From assembly GCA_015680685.1 (NCBI GenBank), contig MNCI01004648.1, positions 118,849 to 182,848 on the forward strand: a DNA stretch of 64,000 nt, written 5' to 3'. This DNA is from Gnetum montanum. Its lineage: Eukaryota > Streptophyta > Gnetopsida > Gnetales > Gnetaceae. The notes below the pieces were generated by a model. The model was not told the origin of the DNA. It ran no database searches and saw only the letters and a list, made by a program, of their open reading frames with translations. Of the stretch, positions 1-44,639 are shown piece after piece. Position numbers and translations under genes: made by a program. The stretch's first letter is position 1; each line of letters begins with the position of its first letter.

Positions 1-2875
1 AGGCTCTGATGCAGTATTGGTCTACAATTTGGCAACAATGGGAGACAAAGCTGATCTCCATTGACATCATGTGGGTGCTTGGGGAGGAGGATAATGGGAG
101 GTTGTTGGCGCCCATTACTTGGGTTGATTTGGAGGGGGCATTGGCCTTTGAAAGGGGGGTAGGGTGCCAGGTCCTGATGGGTGGCTAGTGGAGCTGTTTC
201 AGACCTTTTATGATGTTATGGGGAGAATATCTTAGATGCATTTAACGAGATGTTGTTTTGGGGGCAAGTGAGTTGAGATATTAATTGCTCCCAGTTGGTG
301 TTATTCTCGAAGTCATCTAATCGTTCGAGCATAGCACATTTCTGGCCTATTGGGGTGTGTAACACTCTACTCTGGTTGTTTTCGAAAATGTTGGTGGCGT
401 GGCTAGCATCCCTAATGTAGTGGCTGGTTGGGGAACAATAGGCTAGTTTTGTCAAAGGTCGATATTTGTAGGATCAAATTCTTCTAGTGCAAGAGGTGAT
501 GCACTTTCTTTGATCAATGTGGTTTCCTAGTATGTGTTTGAAATTTGACATTACCATGGTGTATGACACAATCTGTTGGAGCACACTTCAGGAAATCATG
601 TTACATAATTGTTTTCATTCCCATTTTGTGAAGTTGTGCTTGCATATGTACCAATTTGGTGTGTTCTTCTTGGATCTTGGGGTTTTGTGGGGGGGCGGGG
701 GTGGTTTAGTTTTGGGGTTTCGGCTCCCCCAGTAGGGGGACCCCCCATCCCCTTATTTGTTCATTCTTGTTATAGATGGCATGAGTACTTATGGCAGGTT
801 AGAAGGGGTTGGAGGTTGGGGGTGTGAATTGCTTGATGGAGCACTAGTTTGATGATACGTTCTTGTTCACTAGGGTCGCGCTTCCTCAGGTTTTTGCTGT
901 TAACTAGGCTCTTCTCCAAATGATCGATGAGTTTGGATTGTGGAGGTCAATAGAGGTAAATCCTTGGTGCATCTTCTGAATGTCGAGCAAACGGCGTAGG
1001 GGAGAATTGTCCAATTGTTGGGGGTTTTAGCAGGGTCTAGGGAAGATACCTACCTTGGATTACCATTATATGATTGGCATAGAAGATGTGTTTGGGAAAG
1101 CCTTATTAGAAGAATGCTAGGTTTTTCAAGACATTGCTTTGTCATTACCGACGTAGGTGGCAGTTGTAGGATTTCGGGTGTGGAGGGAAGTGCATGTTGT
1201 GATGGGGGTGACACTGACCTATGGACCATCTTGTGACGACTATTGGGCTAATCCCATTATTTGGCATATGATGGACAAGGTGTGTTGGGCCTTGGTGCTA
1301 GAGTAGCTCCATGGGGACTCTAACTTGGATGGCGAGTTGTTCTATAACAATTGGGTTGGGGATATCACCTTGTTTTGGGGGGTGAGAATTGAGCTTGCTG
1401 AGGTTGCCATCGCTAGGTACTTGTGGGTATCAGCAGAAGGGGAGGAGATGGTGTTATGAGGGAGAGGGCTATAGGATGTGCATGAATTCTTCCTAGGGAT
1501 GGTGCCCAAGATAGGTAGTGGGCAGGTCCCCAAGTTGGCTCTATAGCCTATGTGGTAGGATACTATGGTGCTTGTGTACTAGTTTTGTGTTCACTTGGGC
1601 AATGCGTGGAAGCTACTGGGAGTGCATTTTGGATTCCTGTGTTGCCTTTGAAGGGGGATTGCCATGAACTTGCCTCGTTACTTTCTAGGGGTGTTGTGCC
1701 TAAGGAGGTGGGGAACCCATTTAGGGCTCATTCTTGCACTTTGGTAGGTGGTGAGGGGATGGTTGCTGCCAAGGGGGGGCTTGGTGCTGCCTAGGGCTCC
1801 AGTGGTGCGGGTTGTGTACAGGTGGTGATGAAGGCATTGTGTCCCACCATTGGTGGTTGATATTTCTATGGATTCAAGTGAGCTAGAGGAGGTTGCTCCT
1901 AGGCTGGATCTTTGGTTGGGCTGGGGAGGAGGGTTGAAGAAGGGGAGACTTTAGCGTCAGTGGGGTTGCTGGTGGAGTTGGAGGCGGTGGAACATGGGTG
2001 TGCGAAGGAGCACACGATTTGGGTAGAGCGGCTAAGGTGGCAGGAGGAGTTCCAATAGGAGCTAGAACGGCTAACCTGGCGCTATGAGGAGGCGGTGTTG
2101 GTGGAAAGGGTATGATGCAACTTGGCAGAGGTGATGGCCAGGTAGGAGTTGGAAGAGAAGCTTTGATAGCAAGTTAGGGAGGAGCTCTAGGTGGAGGCTA
2201 AGCTCCAATAGGAGCAGGAGGAAGCGGAGATATAGGCATAGCTGGATTGGTCCCACAAAGGTCTTGCATGTTTGTTGTTGAGGGATAGGAGATGCCCCTA
2301 CATCATTTTAGACATTCGACGCAACATGCCGTTGGCCACGCTTTGGAGGCATATTCGGTGCCAATGTCAAATGCTGCACCCTAATGGGGAGGGGAATGTT
2401 GAGGAGTAGGCAAGGAAGGAAGTGAGCTATAAGGAATTTAAACAAGCGGCAACCTTTGTGGTCATTGAGCACAATAGGGTTGTACTAGATATAGTTCATA
2501 GTCAAGAGCAGCGCTGCTGTAGATGCTTGACACTGCCAATGTGTTTGTAGGTTGTTTGTGGGTATGGGGTTTGTTGTTGGGTGTAGCCTAGGTTGGGCAA
2601 AAAGTGTTTTCTGTTTTCTTCTTGTTATTTCATTGTTTCTAAATTCTCTAGGAGAATTCTAGTGAGTGGGAGTGCCAGAGGGGAGGAGAAGGGGGGTGTG
2701 GCGGGATGGAGGGGGTGGTGTAGTTACCCCCAATTTTGGGATAAGGGGAGATACACTTTCCCCATATTTTTTGGAGATGTAGATATGATGTACATACTTT
2801 TGTTTAATTTTAATTTATGCCCGAAGTTTCTCCAAGAAGAAGAAGAAGAAGATAACATCCATCGATGTCCCTTTT
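1..2875 (+). mobile_element. LINE copy A, 5' cut by window edge, decayed ORF2
   Basis: Non-LTR retrotransposon ORF2 remnant with many stops and frameshifts. The RT finger/palm region is readable at about 1-760 (RPI-like FWPIGVCNTLLWLFSKM; CLKFDIT followed by a YDT motif near 535-570). The YxDD box near 845-856 is decayed, with a TAG stop followed by FDD. Downstream come the FYNNW...FWGV module (about 1333-1400), a NLP-YFL module (about 1660-1690), a Glu/Arg-rich coiled-coil stretch rich in TAG stops (about 1950-2250) and the CPYIILDI terminal module (about 2285-2560). The 3' UTR ends in a GAA-rich tail near 2838-2855. It lies in an upstream intron of the ITPK4-like gene in the same orientation. 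Domain order matches copies B, D and E, which gives confidence despite the decay. Confidence 0.85.
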
Positions 2876-3054
2876 TTTTTGTCTTAACAACATATCATTT
2901 CTATATTTTCTTGCAATAAATATGTAGTTGTGCTTCATTTTAGAGCAACTTTCTTTTTTCTAAATTATGTCATAAAATACAAAGGAAGAGGTTTCAAAGG
3001 GAAAGCATGATAAGTGACAAGCCTAGGACATGAAATGAAGTAAAACACCATTTT

Positions 3055-3295
3055 TAGGCTTTTTCTTTTCTTTTTGGAGAAAAGGTTGGGATGTATTAGT
3101 GCCAAAACCAAGTATGTATAATCAATGGGAAAGGGGTTGAAACTCCCCCATCTAACAAAACCCCCCGAAGGTAAAGATCCCCCAAGCAAAACCAGACAAT
3201 TTTCTAGGGGGTAAGCCACCACCAACACCACAAACAACCCCCACTTCGCCCCCATGCCCTTGTGGCCATCCTTTTCAGCACTTGAGGCATCACAT
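3055..3295 (-). mobile_element. LINE 3'-end fragment (antisense)
   Basis: A short 3' UTR fragment of the same LINE family on the minus strand. On the plus strand it begins with a T-rich stretch (the reversed tail, about 3058-3078), followed by the GGAGAAAAGG and GGGATGTATTA-like sequence also seen at the tail of LINE H near 15745-15800, then C-rich blocks that mirror the G-rich 3' UTRs of the sense copies. No coding part is left. Only the tail-like start and 3' UTR composition support the call. Confidence 0.55.
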
Positions 3296-4309
3296 AATCC
3301 TTTTTGTTTCTTTCCAAATTTAATTGCTCAATAGCTAGTATTTATGTGGTAGTACCTAGAGATAACATATCCAAATCTATTATGAACACACATCAAAGCA
3401 TGTACTTATGATACCCACGTTGATACATACAATTCACAAAGAAACATTCTAATTTGTATAAGAAATCATTTTGATGCACATAGGTCATATAATACATGAA
3501 CAATCAAAGCATAGTAGCAACCTCACAAACAATACACAAAAGTATAAAACAACACACATTAACACAACTAAAATTAATCACAAAAAAGAATAATAGGTCA
3601 TTCAACCAATTACCAACACATCATTCAATTATGCATATAAGAGACGTTATTCATCATTACAGATCAAGAGCACATCAACGACACTGAAATCCATTACAAT
3701 TATAAAATTGGAGATAAATTGACAAATCAGCACCAAATCATACAATCATAAACATAAACACATCAATGCTGCTTAAATTCATCACTATCATCAAGCCATT
3801 GATAGATAGACAAATCAATACCTAATCATACAAATCTTGAATATAAGGACAGCAATATCAGTCAAATTCATCACCATCATCAAATCATAGATAAAAGACC
3901 AAATCATATAAATCATGAGCACAAGTACATCAGCAAAATTCTAAATCCATTAGTCATAAAATCATAGATAGTTCCTAAAATCAACACCAACCACACACAT
4001 CATCACAACAAAGCACATTGACAAGTCCTGCCCCAAACATCAAGATGAAAACCTATGATAGTTAGACAATGAAGATTTGCATCTCCCAAGCATTGGTGAC
4101 CAACCTCAGTAAATTAAGTTCGCTGATATTACAAACAGTAATGGCCAATGATGGATACAATATAGAGCTTAATATTATTTTTATTAGATTCTCTATAAAT
4201 CTTCCCTTTCCTCAAAATAGGTAGTTCATGGTTAATTTTTTAGACATCCTGTTTATTGAATGATTTAGGTTTTTTTTTTTCTTTTAAATTACATGTTTCT
4301 GGCATTCAG
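3296..4309. other. Intronic AT-rich stretch upstream of the first visible exon
   Basis: No coding region is recognised on either strand; the preceding ITPK4 exon, which should end just before the AIVF residues, is not here. The part from about 3708 to 4010 is a degenerate tandem repeat listed separately. The last 40 bases form a T-rich polypyrimidine tract (4271-4285) ahead of the 3' splice site at 4308-4309. Confidence 0.7.
3708..4010. repeat. Degenerate tandem repeat, units of roughly 80-90 bp
   Basis: Successive units start with variants of ATAGATA(G)ACAAATCA near 3710, 3802, 3889 and 3966. Each contains AATCATA(C/T)A and AAATTCATCA(C/T)(C/T)ATCATCAA-like segments. The units are diverged and AT-rich, with no coding potential. 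Confidence 0.5.
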
Positions 4310-38137
<33,828 letters not shown>

Positions 38138-38181
38138 CTTTTACCCAAGCTTGTAGACACTATATTATATTTGTTGTTTCT

Positions 38182-38187
38182 AATAAA
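38182..38187 (+). terminator. Candidate poly(A) signal of the ITPK4-like gene
   Basis: AATAAA 45 bp after the stop codon, just before repeat R1 copy c. A short 3' UTR is implied, though longer ones reaching into the repeat are possible. Confidence 0.5.
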
Positions 38188-38199
38188 GAAGGGATTGTG

Positions 38200-38370
38200 T
38201 AGTGCCCCACATTTGTATATGTAACCTTAGTACTCTATTAAATACTTAGACTTGCACTTGTTTTAAAGCTTACACCATCATTGTCCTAGCCTTCATAATA
38301 TGAAAACTTTTGATTAGGTGATTCAAGCAAATTTACTGTTTGTTTCTAATTATTTATTAATATAAATTTA
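38200..38370 (-). repeat. Interspersed repeat R1, copy c (inverted)
   Basis: GTGCCCCACATTTGTATATG, CCTTAGTACT, TTGTTTTAAAGCTT and a GATTAGGTGATTCAAGCAA segment match the reverse complement of 12724-12928. It starts 63 bp after the ITPK4 stop codon. Confidence 0.75.
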
Positions 38371-38895
38371 AAAATATATTTTTATTGCCATTGAGGATGA
38401 CAAACTCTATTATTGTTCTAGAACAATACTATGAAATTAATGAAATTTGGATCCATTGTTTATTTTGTGTTTTGTTGGAACTTTTAATTCAGTAAATATT
38501 CAATTAATTAAATATATCGAATATCCAAAATTGTTAAATTGCTCTCAAATTTGGTGGGTTGGCACAATTTTACATCTAAATTATGGATACATAATCAATT
38601 TTTTGATTCAAGTCGTAGATTTTAAATTTTTTTTAATTTCATTAAAATATTAATTTCTAGCATGGTGCCTAGGAAATTCTTGTGCTTGTTTCTATTGGCT
38701 CCACATATAAAATGTTGGGTGTACAAAAAGTCTAACATAAAAGACTTACCACCTAAAATTTAGGAATTATGGAAAATCAATAAAAGACTAAGAAGAAATG
38801 AAAAAATCTTCATACCTTGTAAAGTTAAACGAGTTTGGAACAAGCCAAAAAGATGGGTTACAAGAGAAAAATCATCAGAAAAAATTAATTAGGAT

Positions 38896-39464
38896 TGTAA
38901 CAATGTTGCATTGATGTTGTTCCACGCCCAAAGGAATTTCCTTAGATCTATTGGATCTAGGGTGAAAGACCTAGGGAATACACCTCTAAATAAGCAAGCA
39001 ACCCTTGGAAGGGAGCAAGCACCACAACTTCTTAATAAGAGAAAATACACCTTAAGAAGAACCTCTAAACTTCGAACAAGGACTTAGTAAACAAGTACAC
39101 AAACAAGCTTGTAGACATCATTGGTGGACAACGATGTATCTACAAGATAAACTTCACCCCCCAAACTTTTCACGATCTAGTACAAGGTTCAGCAAGGCAC
39201 CATACCAAAACTATCTAATCTTAACTACTTATATATTTGCTACCACCATAGAATCAGGGCCATGTAGTTTTTCATATGAGGGTAGTATGAAGAGAATTTA
39301 GAGGGGGATGCAATAGGAGGGAGTTCTACTGTTGGCTTGGTACTCCCAAGTTAGGATGGGTTTTCTAACACATGAGTGCCACTCAATGGCACATCAAAGT
39401 GTTCTACAGCCCCCGAACCATGGAGAGAGACTAGGAGAACCTTCATCCTAGGATCTCTCTCACA
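38896..39464 (-). repeat. LTR of a gypsy-like element, copy R3a
   Basis: Aligns over its whole length with 53744-54321 (shared AATACACCT, TAAGCAAGCAACCCTT, AACAAGTACACAA, TACAAGGTT-AGCAAGGCACC, GAGTGCCACTCAA and a CTCTCTCACAA end). Immediately right lies TCCTCCCCTGC, whose complement GCAGGGGAGGA is a classic polypurine tract, so this is a 3' LTR of an element on the minus strand. The internal part appears cut at about 39650, where plus-strand gypsy sequence begins. Confidence 0.65.
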
Positions 39465-39679
39465 ATCCTCCCCTGCACAAAAAAAGGTTCATCCTCAGAG
39501 CAAAGCCTAGGATGAGCTTTGAGAGTGCACTTCAAGTATGGGTTTGGAGCTCCTTTAATTCTAGGAAGTTCCCCAACTCAACTAATGCCAAGCTTAAAAA
39601 AAGGTATCAACCCCAAAACTTGATATGTTCTATCCAAGGCCTTGCATGAAACGCAAAAGGCACCTTGAGGAAATCAAAA

Positions 39680-41030
39680 ACTTTCAAGGTTTTAGATTTT
39701 CATTGGAAGTATGCAAAACTATTAAAGGAATGAGATTAACCAAGTTAATGGCTAAAAAAAATGAAATATATATGTTAAGGACTCATGAAGGAAATTGATA
39801 TTATGAACTCTTAGAATTTCTTACCACAAAAAAGGTTCCAAATAATTTTACTACAAGTTAGAAAAGAGCTTTCTTCAAAAAGGCAAATAAATTTGTGGTT
39901 AAAGATAGAATTTTATATAGAAAAGACTTCAGAGGGGTTGTTTTGGAATGTGTTCATAATGATTAAATCAATTCTATTTTAGAACAATTTCATGATTGTG
40001 CTAATTTATTTTATGTCTCCTAAGTCCACCATGCAACATATACTTCACTATTGTTTTTATTGGCCTAGCATGTACCAAGATATTAGCTCAAAGATTCAAA
40101 GATGTTCTAAATGTTAAATTCATGAACCAAAAATAAAAAAAGCTAAAGCTTCTTTAAAACCAGTAATTGTAGAAATGTCGTTTCAATAGTGGGGCTTAGA
40201 TTTTATAGGCACAATTACTCTTTCAAGAGCTGAACATAAGTTTTTAAGGAATAGTTTAGCATTGAATGTAATTAAGTTCTTAGAAGATCAAATTCTAAAT
40301 TGCTTTGGTATGCTTGAAGTGTTGGTATGTGATAATGGACCTATTTTTCAATATGAAGAATTTATAAAATGGGCATTAGAGAAGTCCATTTTTCTATTTT
40401 CTTCTTCTAATTATTATCCTCAAGAAAACAGTTTAGCTAAATCTACAAATAAAAAGCTTATTTCCTATATCAAAAAGTCAATGAAGGGGAATTCAAGAAA
40501 TTGGACCAATTATTTGCAATCTACATTATGGATTGATCATATTAGATTTAAAAAGACTATTAGAACGTTGGTTTATAATTTGGTTTATGGTTTGCTTGCA
40601 AGAGTTGCAAATAAAATTATAAACTAAGCCTCCAACTTTGTGCAAAAGTATATTGAAAAAATGAATAAAGGTAGAAATTTCTTAGCTTTCCACAAGCCGA
40701 AGTGGATAGAGATAAGGATAATTTATTACAAAATGCTTCTCAAGTTAAAAGATGATTTGATAGGAAGGCTATGAAAAGAACTTTTAAAATTGATGATCTT
40801 GTGTTATTATGGAATATAAAAAAGCCGAATAAGTTTTTAGCAAAATCGATGGATTTGTTCCAGATTAAAAAACAATTAGCAAAAGATACATACAAACTAT
40901 CCACATTAAGTGGAACAAAATCACAAATTCCATATAATGTTCTACATATAAAGTATTACTTTGGACATCCACCCACAACTTTATATATATATATAACAAA
41001 CATGTACATAGTAGTCGTTGTTTTAGTAAT
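39680..41030 (+). mobile_element. Ty3/gypsy pol fragment: RNase H end and integrase
   Basis: Plus-strand gypsy remnant. Seen: IDFT-HCK-like end of RNase H (near 39690-39760), integrase zinc-binding region (VVKDRILYRKDF, ECVHND, then MQHILHYCFYWPSMYQDI and CSKC), ASLKPVIVEM with WGLDFIGTI (40150-40210), integrase core with LVCDNGPIFQ (40324-40353), ALEKSIFLFSSSNYYPQENS and STNKKLISYIKK (to 40470), and a C-terminal GD/LW segment (40771-41000) with KIDDLVLLWNIKKPNK. The reading frame is open from 40262 to 40627. A few stops, no gag or RT, no LTR on the right, so a truncated copy. Confidence 0.85.
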
Positions 41031-41059
41031 AAATTAAATTTAATAAAAGTAATTATTAC

Positions 41060-41446
41060 TTATTGTGGGTGTCAAAGTGCACAAGTTATAACAACCACAT
41101 AATGGAAAATAAATAAACCATGTTTGAAATGGGAAAGTTGGTTGCACAAGGGAGTGGGAATTTTTTAAAAAATTAACATTATATAAGGAGTTGTAGTTAC
41201 TTATTGTGGGTGTCAAAGTGCACAAGTTATAACAACCACATAATGGAAAATAAATAAACCACATTTGAAATGGGAAAGTTGGTTGCACAAGGGAGTGGGA
41301 ATTTTTTAAAAAATTAACATTATATAAGGAGTTGTAAGGTTGAGAATAATGGAAAATAAATAAACCACGTTTGAAATGGGAAAGTTGGTTGCACAAGGGA
41401 GTGGGAATTTTTAAAAAAATTAACATTATATAAGGAGTTGTAAGCT
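41060..41446 (+). repeat. Tandem repeat (about 141-bp unit, three copies) with TATA boxes
   Basis: Units start near 41060 and 41200; the third, from about 41340, lacks some 35 bp at its start. Each contains AATGGAAAATAAATAAACCA, GAAATGGGAAAGTTGGTTGC, a GGGAGTGGGAATTTTT(T)AAAA segment and TATATAAGGAGTTGTA. TATATAAG lies at 41180, 41321 and 41427. The last box is 96 bp before the ATG at 41523, a normal promoter distance, so this may be a triplicated promoter. The reverse-strand 128-residue open frame is a by-product. Confidence 0.8.
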
Positions 41447-41522
41447 TGAGAAATACAAATAACTTCAGTATTCTATAACATAAAATCAGTGTAGTTTGTA
41501 GTTGAGAGTAAGTTTAGAGAAG

Positions 41523-41972
41523 ATGCCAATGAGAAGGCCTTTCATCCCTGGCTATTGTCCAGAACATGTCTTGAGAGCTTTTTGCAAGGCAACTGCTCAT
41601 GGCGCATCCATGAAAAGCCCATTCTTGCTTTGGCTTTCAAATGAATTCAGCTTTCTCACAGATGGGCACTCCATTCATTTAAATGTTTGGGGTAGTTTTT
41701 ACTAGTGTGCAGTAGAAGCTGGACATCAAGAATAGCCTAATCAGGATTATTCTTGGGGAGAAGCTTTCGTGTCTCACAATACAGAAGAAACTAGTTGTGA
41801 GGAGCATCACAAATCAGTAATAGAAGAACCAGCTGAAAAAAAGATGGAGATGGTTGTCAGAAATAATGCTGAAGCAGAAGAAGTTGAAGCATCAAAGCAT
41901 CAAAGAAGCAGGAAGAAGAAAAGAGAGAGTGGATCACCACAGAAATTGAATATGAAAAAATCCGCAACATGA
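41523..41972 (+). pseudogene. Unrecognised reading frame with two amber stops
   Basis: From ATG at 41523, one frame runs to a TGA at 41970 with only two TAG stops (41703 and about 41736). Start MPMRRPFIPGYCPEHVLRAF, then a hydrophobic stretch MKSPFLLWLSNEFSFL, a SWGEAFVSHNTEET segment, and a highly charged tail with AEKKMEMVV and HQRSRKKKRESGSP that looks like a nuclear localisation signal. I do not recognise the family. It follows the TATA-containing tandem repeat and precedes the ARM pseudogene. It could be a first exon of a lost gene, a decayed gene, or a live gene with sequencing errors at the two ambers. Confidence 0.45.
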
Positions 41973-42339
41973 GGATCTTAAAGGGGTCACCTAAACCATC
42001 CTCTTCCTTGCTGTCCAATAATTTATTATAGGCTCTACTTGTACAGTTTTTTTGCTTAATTTTAGGAAAGGGTTTTTATATCACTGAATCTTAAATTCAC
42101 TAAGAATTTTCCCCAATAAAAGATTTATGGTTTTTTTTTTATGTAAAAATGATTAAAAAATTTCTATCTCAGGTAGTGTGCACGAGCAAATATTTTCAGT
42201 CTTAAACTCCTTAAGAGCTTTAAAGGGTGGCAAGAAATGTTGGCACATTTCTTCCATTCGATGGAGCAGGCTTCATCAGGAGATTTGGTTTATTGTCTGG
42301 TCTGCGTTAAGTTTTGAAAAGGAAATGATTCTCCTAAAA

Positions 42340-43075
42340 AGGGATTCGGGAGGTTCTGGGTTTCATTCTTAGGTGGTGATGAGAACTCTAGAATGGAGGC
42401 TGCCAAAGACATCAAATACCTTACTAAGAGCTCTGCCAGAACCAGGGCGTTTCTGGACTCAGGCCGTGTTGTTGTGCCCCTCGTTTCCATGCTCAGGTCA
42501 TGCAAAGCCAACATTCAGGAAGCTGTTTAACTTGTTTTGCTCAATCTTACAGTCAAGAGTGAGAGAAATAAGGTACATATTGTTAAGGATGGTTTTTGAG
42601 ATCTGAGAATATAGATTTGAGGGAGTTTGCTGCCACATCTACATTAACACTTTCTGCCTCACCCATCAACAAATTGGTGGATATGCCTTTGTCAAGAAGT
42701 TTTCAAGCCAAGATTAATGCCATCATGGCACTCTATAAATTGTGCACGTTCGGAGAACCTCTTCATAATTCTTGCCACTAGGGGGCTGTGACACCTATGT
42801 TAAAATTTCTGGAAGGTGGCAAGAAATTCTCCAAAATTTGTAGAAAGAGCTACTATATTGCTAGAATCCTTGGTAAAGTTCGAGGAGACCAGAACTGCAG
42901 TACTCAATGAAGCCAAAGACGGCTCTCTGCAGAGTAAAGAAAATTCTGTTGAAGGTGCAACATGGATTCTCCCAACAGATGCTAACAGGGCATCAACAAT
43001 ATCGTGCAATCATGGCCCCAAAGTTAGAGTAGCAAACAAGTAATGACCATCATGCAAAAACGAACCAATTGTAAT
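42340..43075 (+). pseudogene. ARM-repeat protein pseudogene (plant U-box/ARM type)
   Basis: Armadillo-repeat protein, normally a protein-interaction scaffold, in some family members fused to a U-box E3 domain. Consecutive ARM repeats are readable: MEAAKDIKYLTKSSARTRAF (42393-42452), VVVPLVSMLRSCKANIQEAV then LLNLTVKSERNKVHIVKDG (to about 42595), SENIDLREFAATSTLTLSAS with FQAKINAIMALYKL (42598-42760), GAVTPMLKFLEGGKKFSKIC, ATILLESLVKFEETRTAVLN and KDGSLQSKENSVEGA (42816-42965). Stops (TAA at 42529, TGA at 42597, TAG at 42779) and frameshifts break it and no intron is seen. Upstream residues (about 42200-42340) may belong too. No U-box seen. Possibly a processed copy, but no poly(A) or TSD was found. 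Confidence 0.8.
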
Positions 43076-43165
43076 GGAGACTATTAGGGCACCACTAGAG
43101 CTATGCCGTGTCTGCACTTATTGTTTCCGTTGACGCAATCTGCACGCCCAACACGTTTACAACTG

Positions 43166-43501
43166 TCATCATATTCCGGCCAACATGAACCTTGGTAAGA
43201 CGCCGCTGAAATTATTGTAGGACAACCTCAGAAACTTCAAAGTTGGTGGCATGAACTGAGGTGTAATGTAGCCTGATAATTTGTTGTATGAAGAGTTAAT
43301 CTGTGCAAGGCTCGAACTGTTCCCAAATTCAAGAGATACTGTGCCCGTAAGGAAATTATTTGAGAGGTTGATGTAGTACGGATCTATCAATTTGCCAAAT
43401 GGGAAAACAATAGGGTCTAGGACAAAGATGTGTTCAGAACCTCCACAGTTGTGGCTTGATTCTTTGTTGCCTTGAGTACGAGGAGTGAGGCTAATGTACA
43501 A
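43166..43501 (-). pseudogene. Leucine-rich-repeat protein fragment
   Basis: Minus-strand open frame with about three plant extracellular-type LRR units: YYINLSNNFLTGTVSLEF, LAQINSSYNKLSGYITPQF and LKFLRLSYNNFSGVLPRF, ending at a stop shortly after. The pattern LxLSxNxLxGxxPxx is that of LRR receptor-like kinases or proteins. No signal peptide, transmembrane or kinase part, so a fragment. It lies tail to tail with the ARM pseudogene. Confidence 0.7.
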
Positions 43502-44634
43502 TTGAAGAATGAAGCTAAGTTTTTGGGGATATAATTATTGTGCCATTCATGGATTAGTACAAATGGATGATGTTGAAAACTTTTGCAATTTCGAAATGTT
43601 TCCTCATGTTCAATTTATCTTGCTTAAATGTTTGAGATTTCACACAAATTTACTACTTTATTTCTAATTTTCTTGTAGATTTTTCTTTTTGAGAAAAACT
43701 AGGAGTAGATTTTTGCATAATTGTGGTTAAGCGTCTTGGTGAAATTGTATTTGTTTCAAGCAACATACTATAAGATTTATATAGGCTAAGTGACTTAACA
43801 AAATTGGAATCTTTAATGACTCACAGTATTAAACAAGGTTAGTTAAATTTCTATTATAATAACTAGTTATAGTTTCATACACAAACCCAAGCATTTCAAC
43901 ATTCATAACAAACACACATTTACGCTTAGTTCGCTCTATTGCCATAGAGTTTATTTGGAGGTATTTGGGCTTTGGTATTTCTAGAGATCAACAAACACCG
44001 AAACTCAAGTTTGAAGGAACACCTTTGTTTCCCATGATCCCAATCACCAGACCCGAAGGAAAACATCGGCAGTTGCAAACAATCATCAACCATCACCACT
44101 ATTCACATCTTTGTACCTATGCTGCCTACAAGGCCAAGACAATAGCTCGAAAATAGAGATAGCAAGAACATGATCAACACATCAGCTTTATGTACAACCA
44201 TCAAGCATGATCACACAACATAGAAATATTACAACACCATAGAGAGCAAGACCTTGGTAACATGCATAGAGATCAATCATGCAAAACTTGATGGATCAAT
44301 TAGATACACTCACATAAAACAATTTATCATGAGGCACACCAAGAGAGAGAGAGAGAACTGGAACACTCTCAAAATTCCAATGAATCATATATAACAAATG
44401 TTTTGACCCATTGACACTAGTTCCCACCAGGATTAAAATCTCAATAAATTCACAAAAAGCATGGGAACTAGAAAAAAATCATCATCTCAACTTGGAACAT
44501 AAGGAAGGAGACCAAGATCTAGCGAACAATAGGTCTTAACAACAAAAAATTGATTCTCACTATGAAGAGCAGCATTAGAGAGGATGCATTCACAAGGAAA
44601 GACTCTTATCAAAAGAGGTAAGGTTTCAATAAAA
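43502..44634. other. Intergenic stretch, no recognised gene
   Basis: AT-rich. On the minus strand a 50-residue open piece (MVFIETLPLLIRVFPCEC..., 44640-44487) continues past the LTR insertion site into 52720-52914; its identity is unknown. Confidence 0.5.
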
Positions 44635-44639
44635 ACCAT
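44635..44639. repeat. LTR element 1 target-site duplication, left
   Basis: ACCAT, identical to 52720-52724 at the other end. Confidence 0.88.

Noticed and set aside
1015-1236. Plus-strand 73-residue frame as a separate small gene
   Set aside because: Falls in the decayed thumb region of LINE A and has no independent start context.
3496-3687. Asn/His-rich 63-residue plus-strand frame upstream of the ITPK4 exon
   Set aside because: Low-complexity AT-rich intron sequence next to a degenerate repeat; does not match ITPK4 or another family.
41040-41426. 128-residue repetitive minus-strand frame; also considered as a CRISPR-like array
   Set aside because: It is a head-to-tail tandem repeat of about 141 bp with no spacers, in a plant nuclear context; the frame is a by-product.
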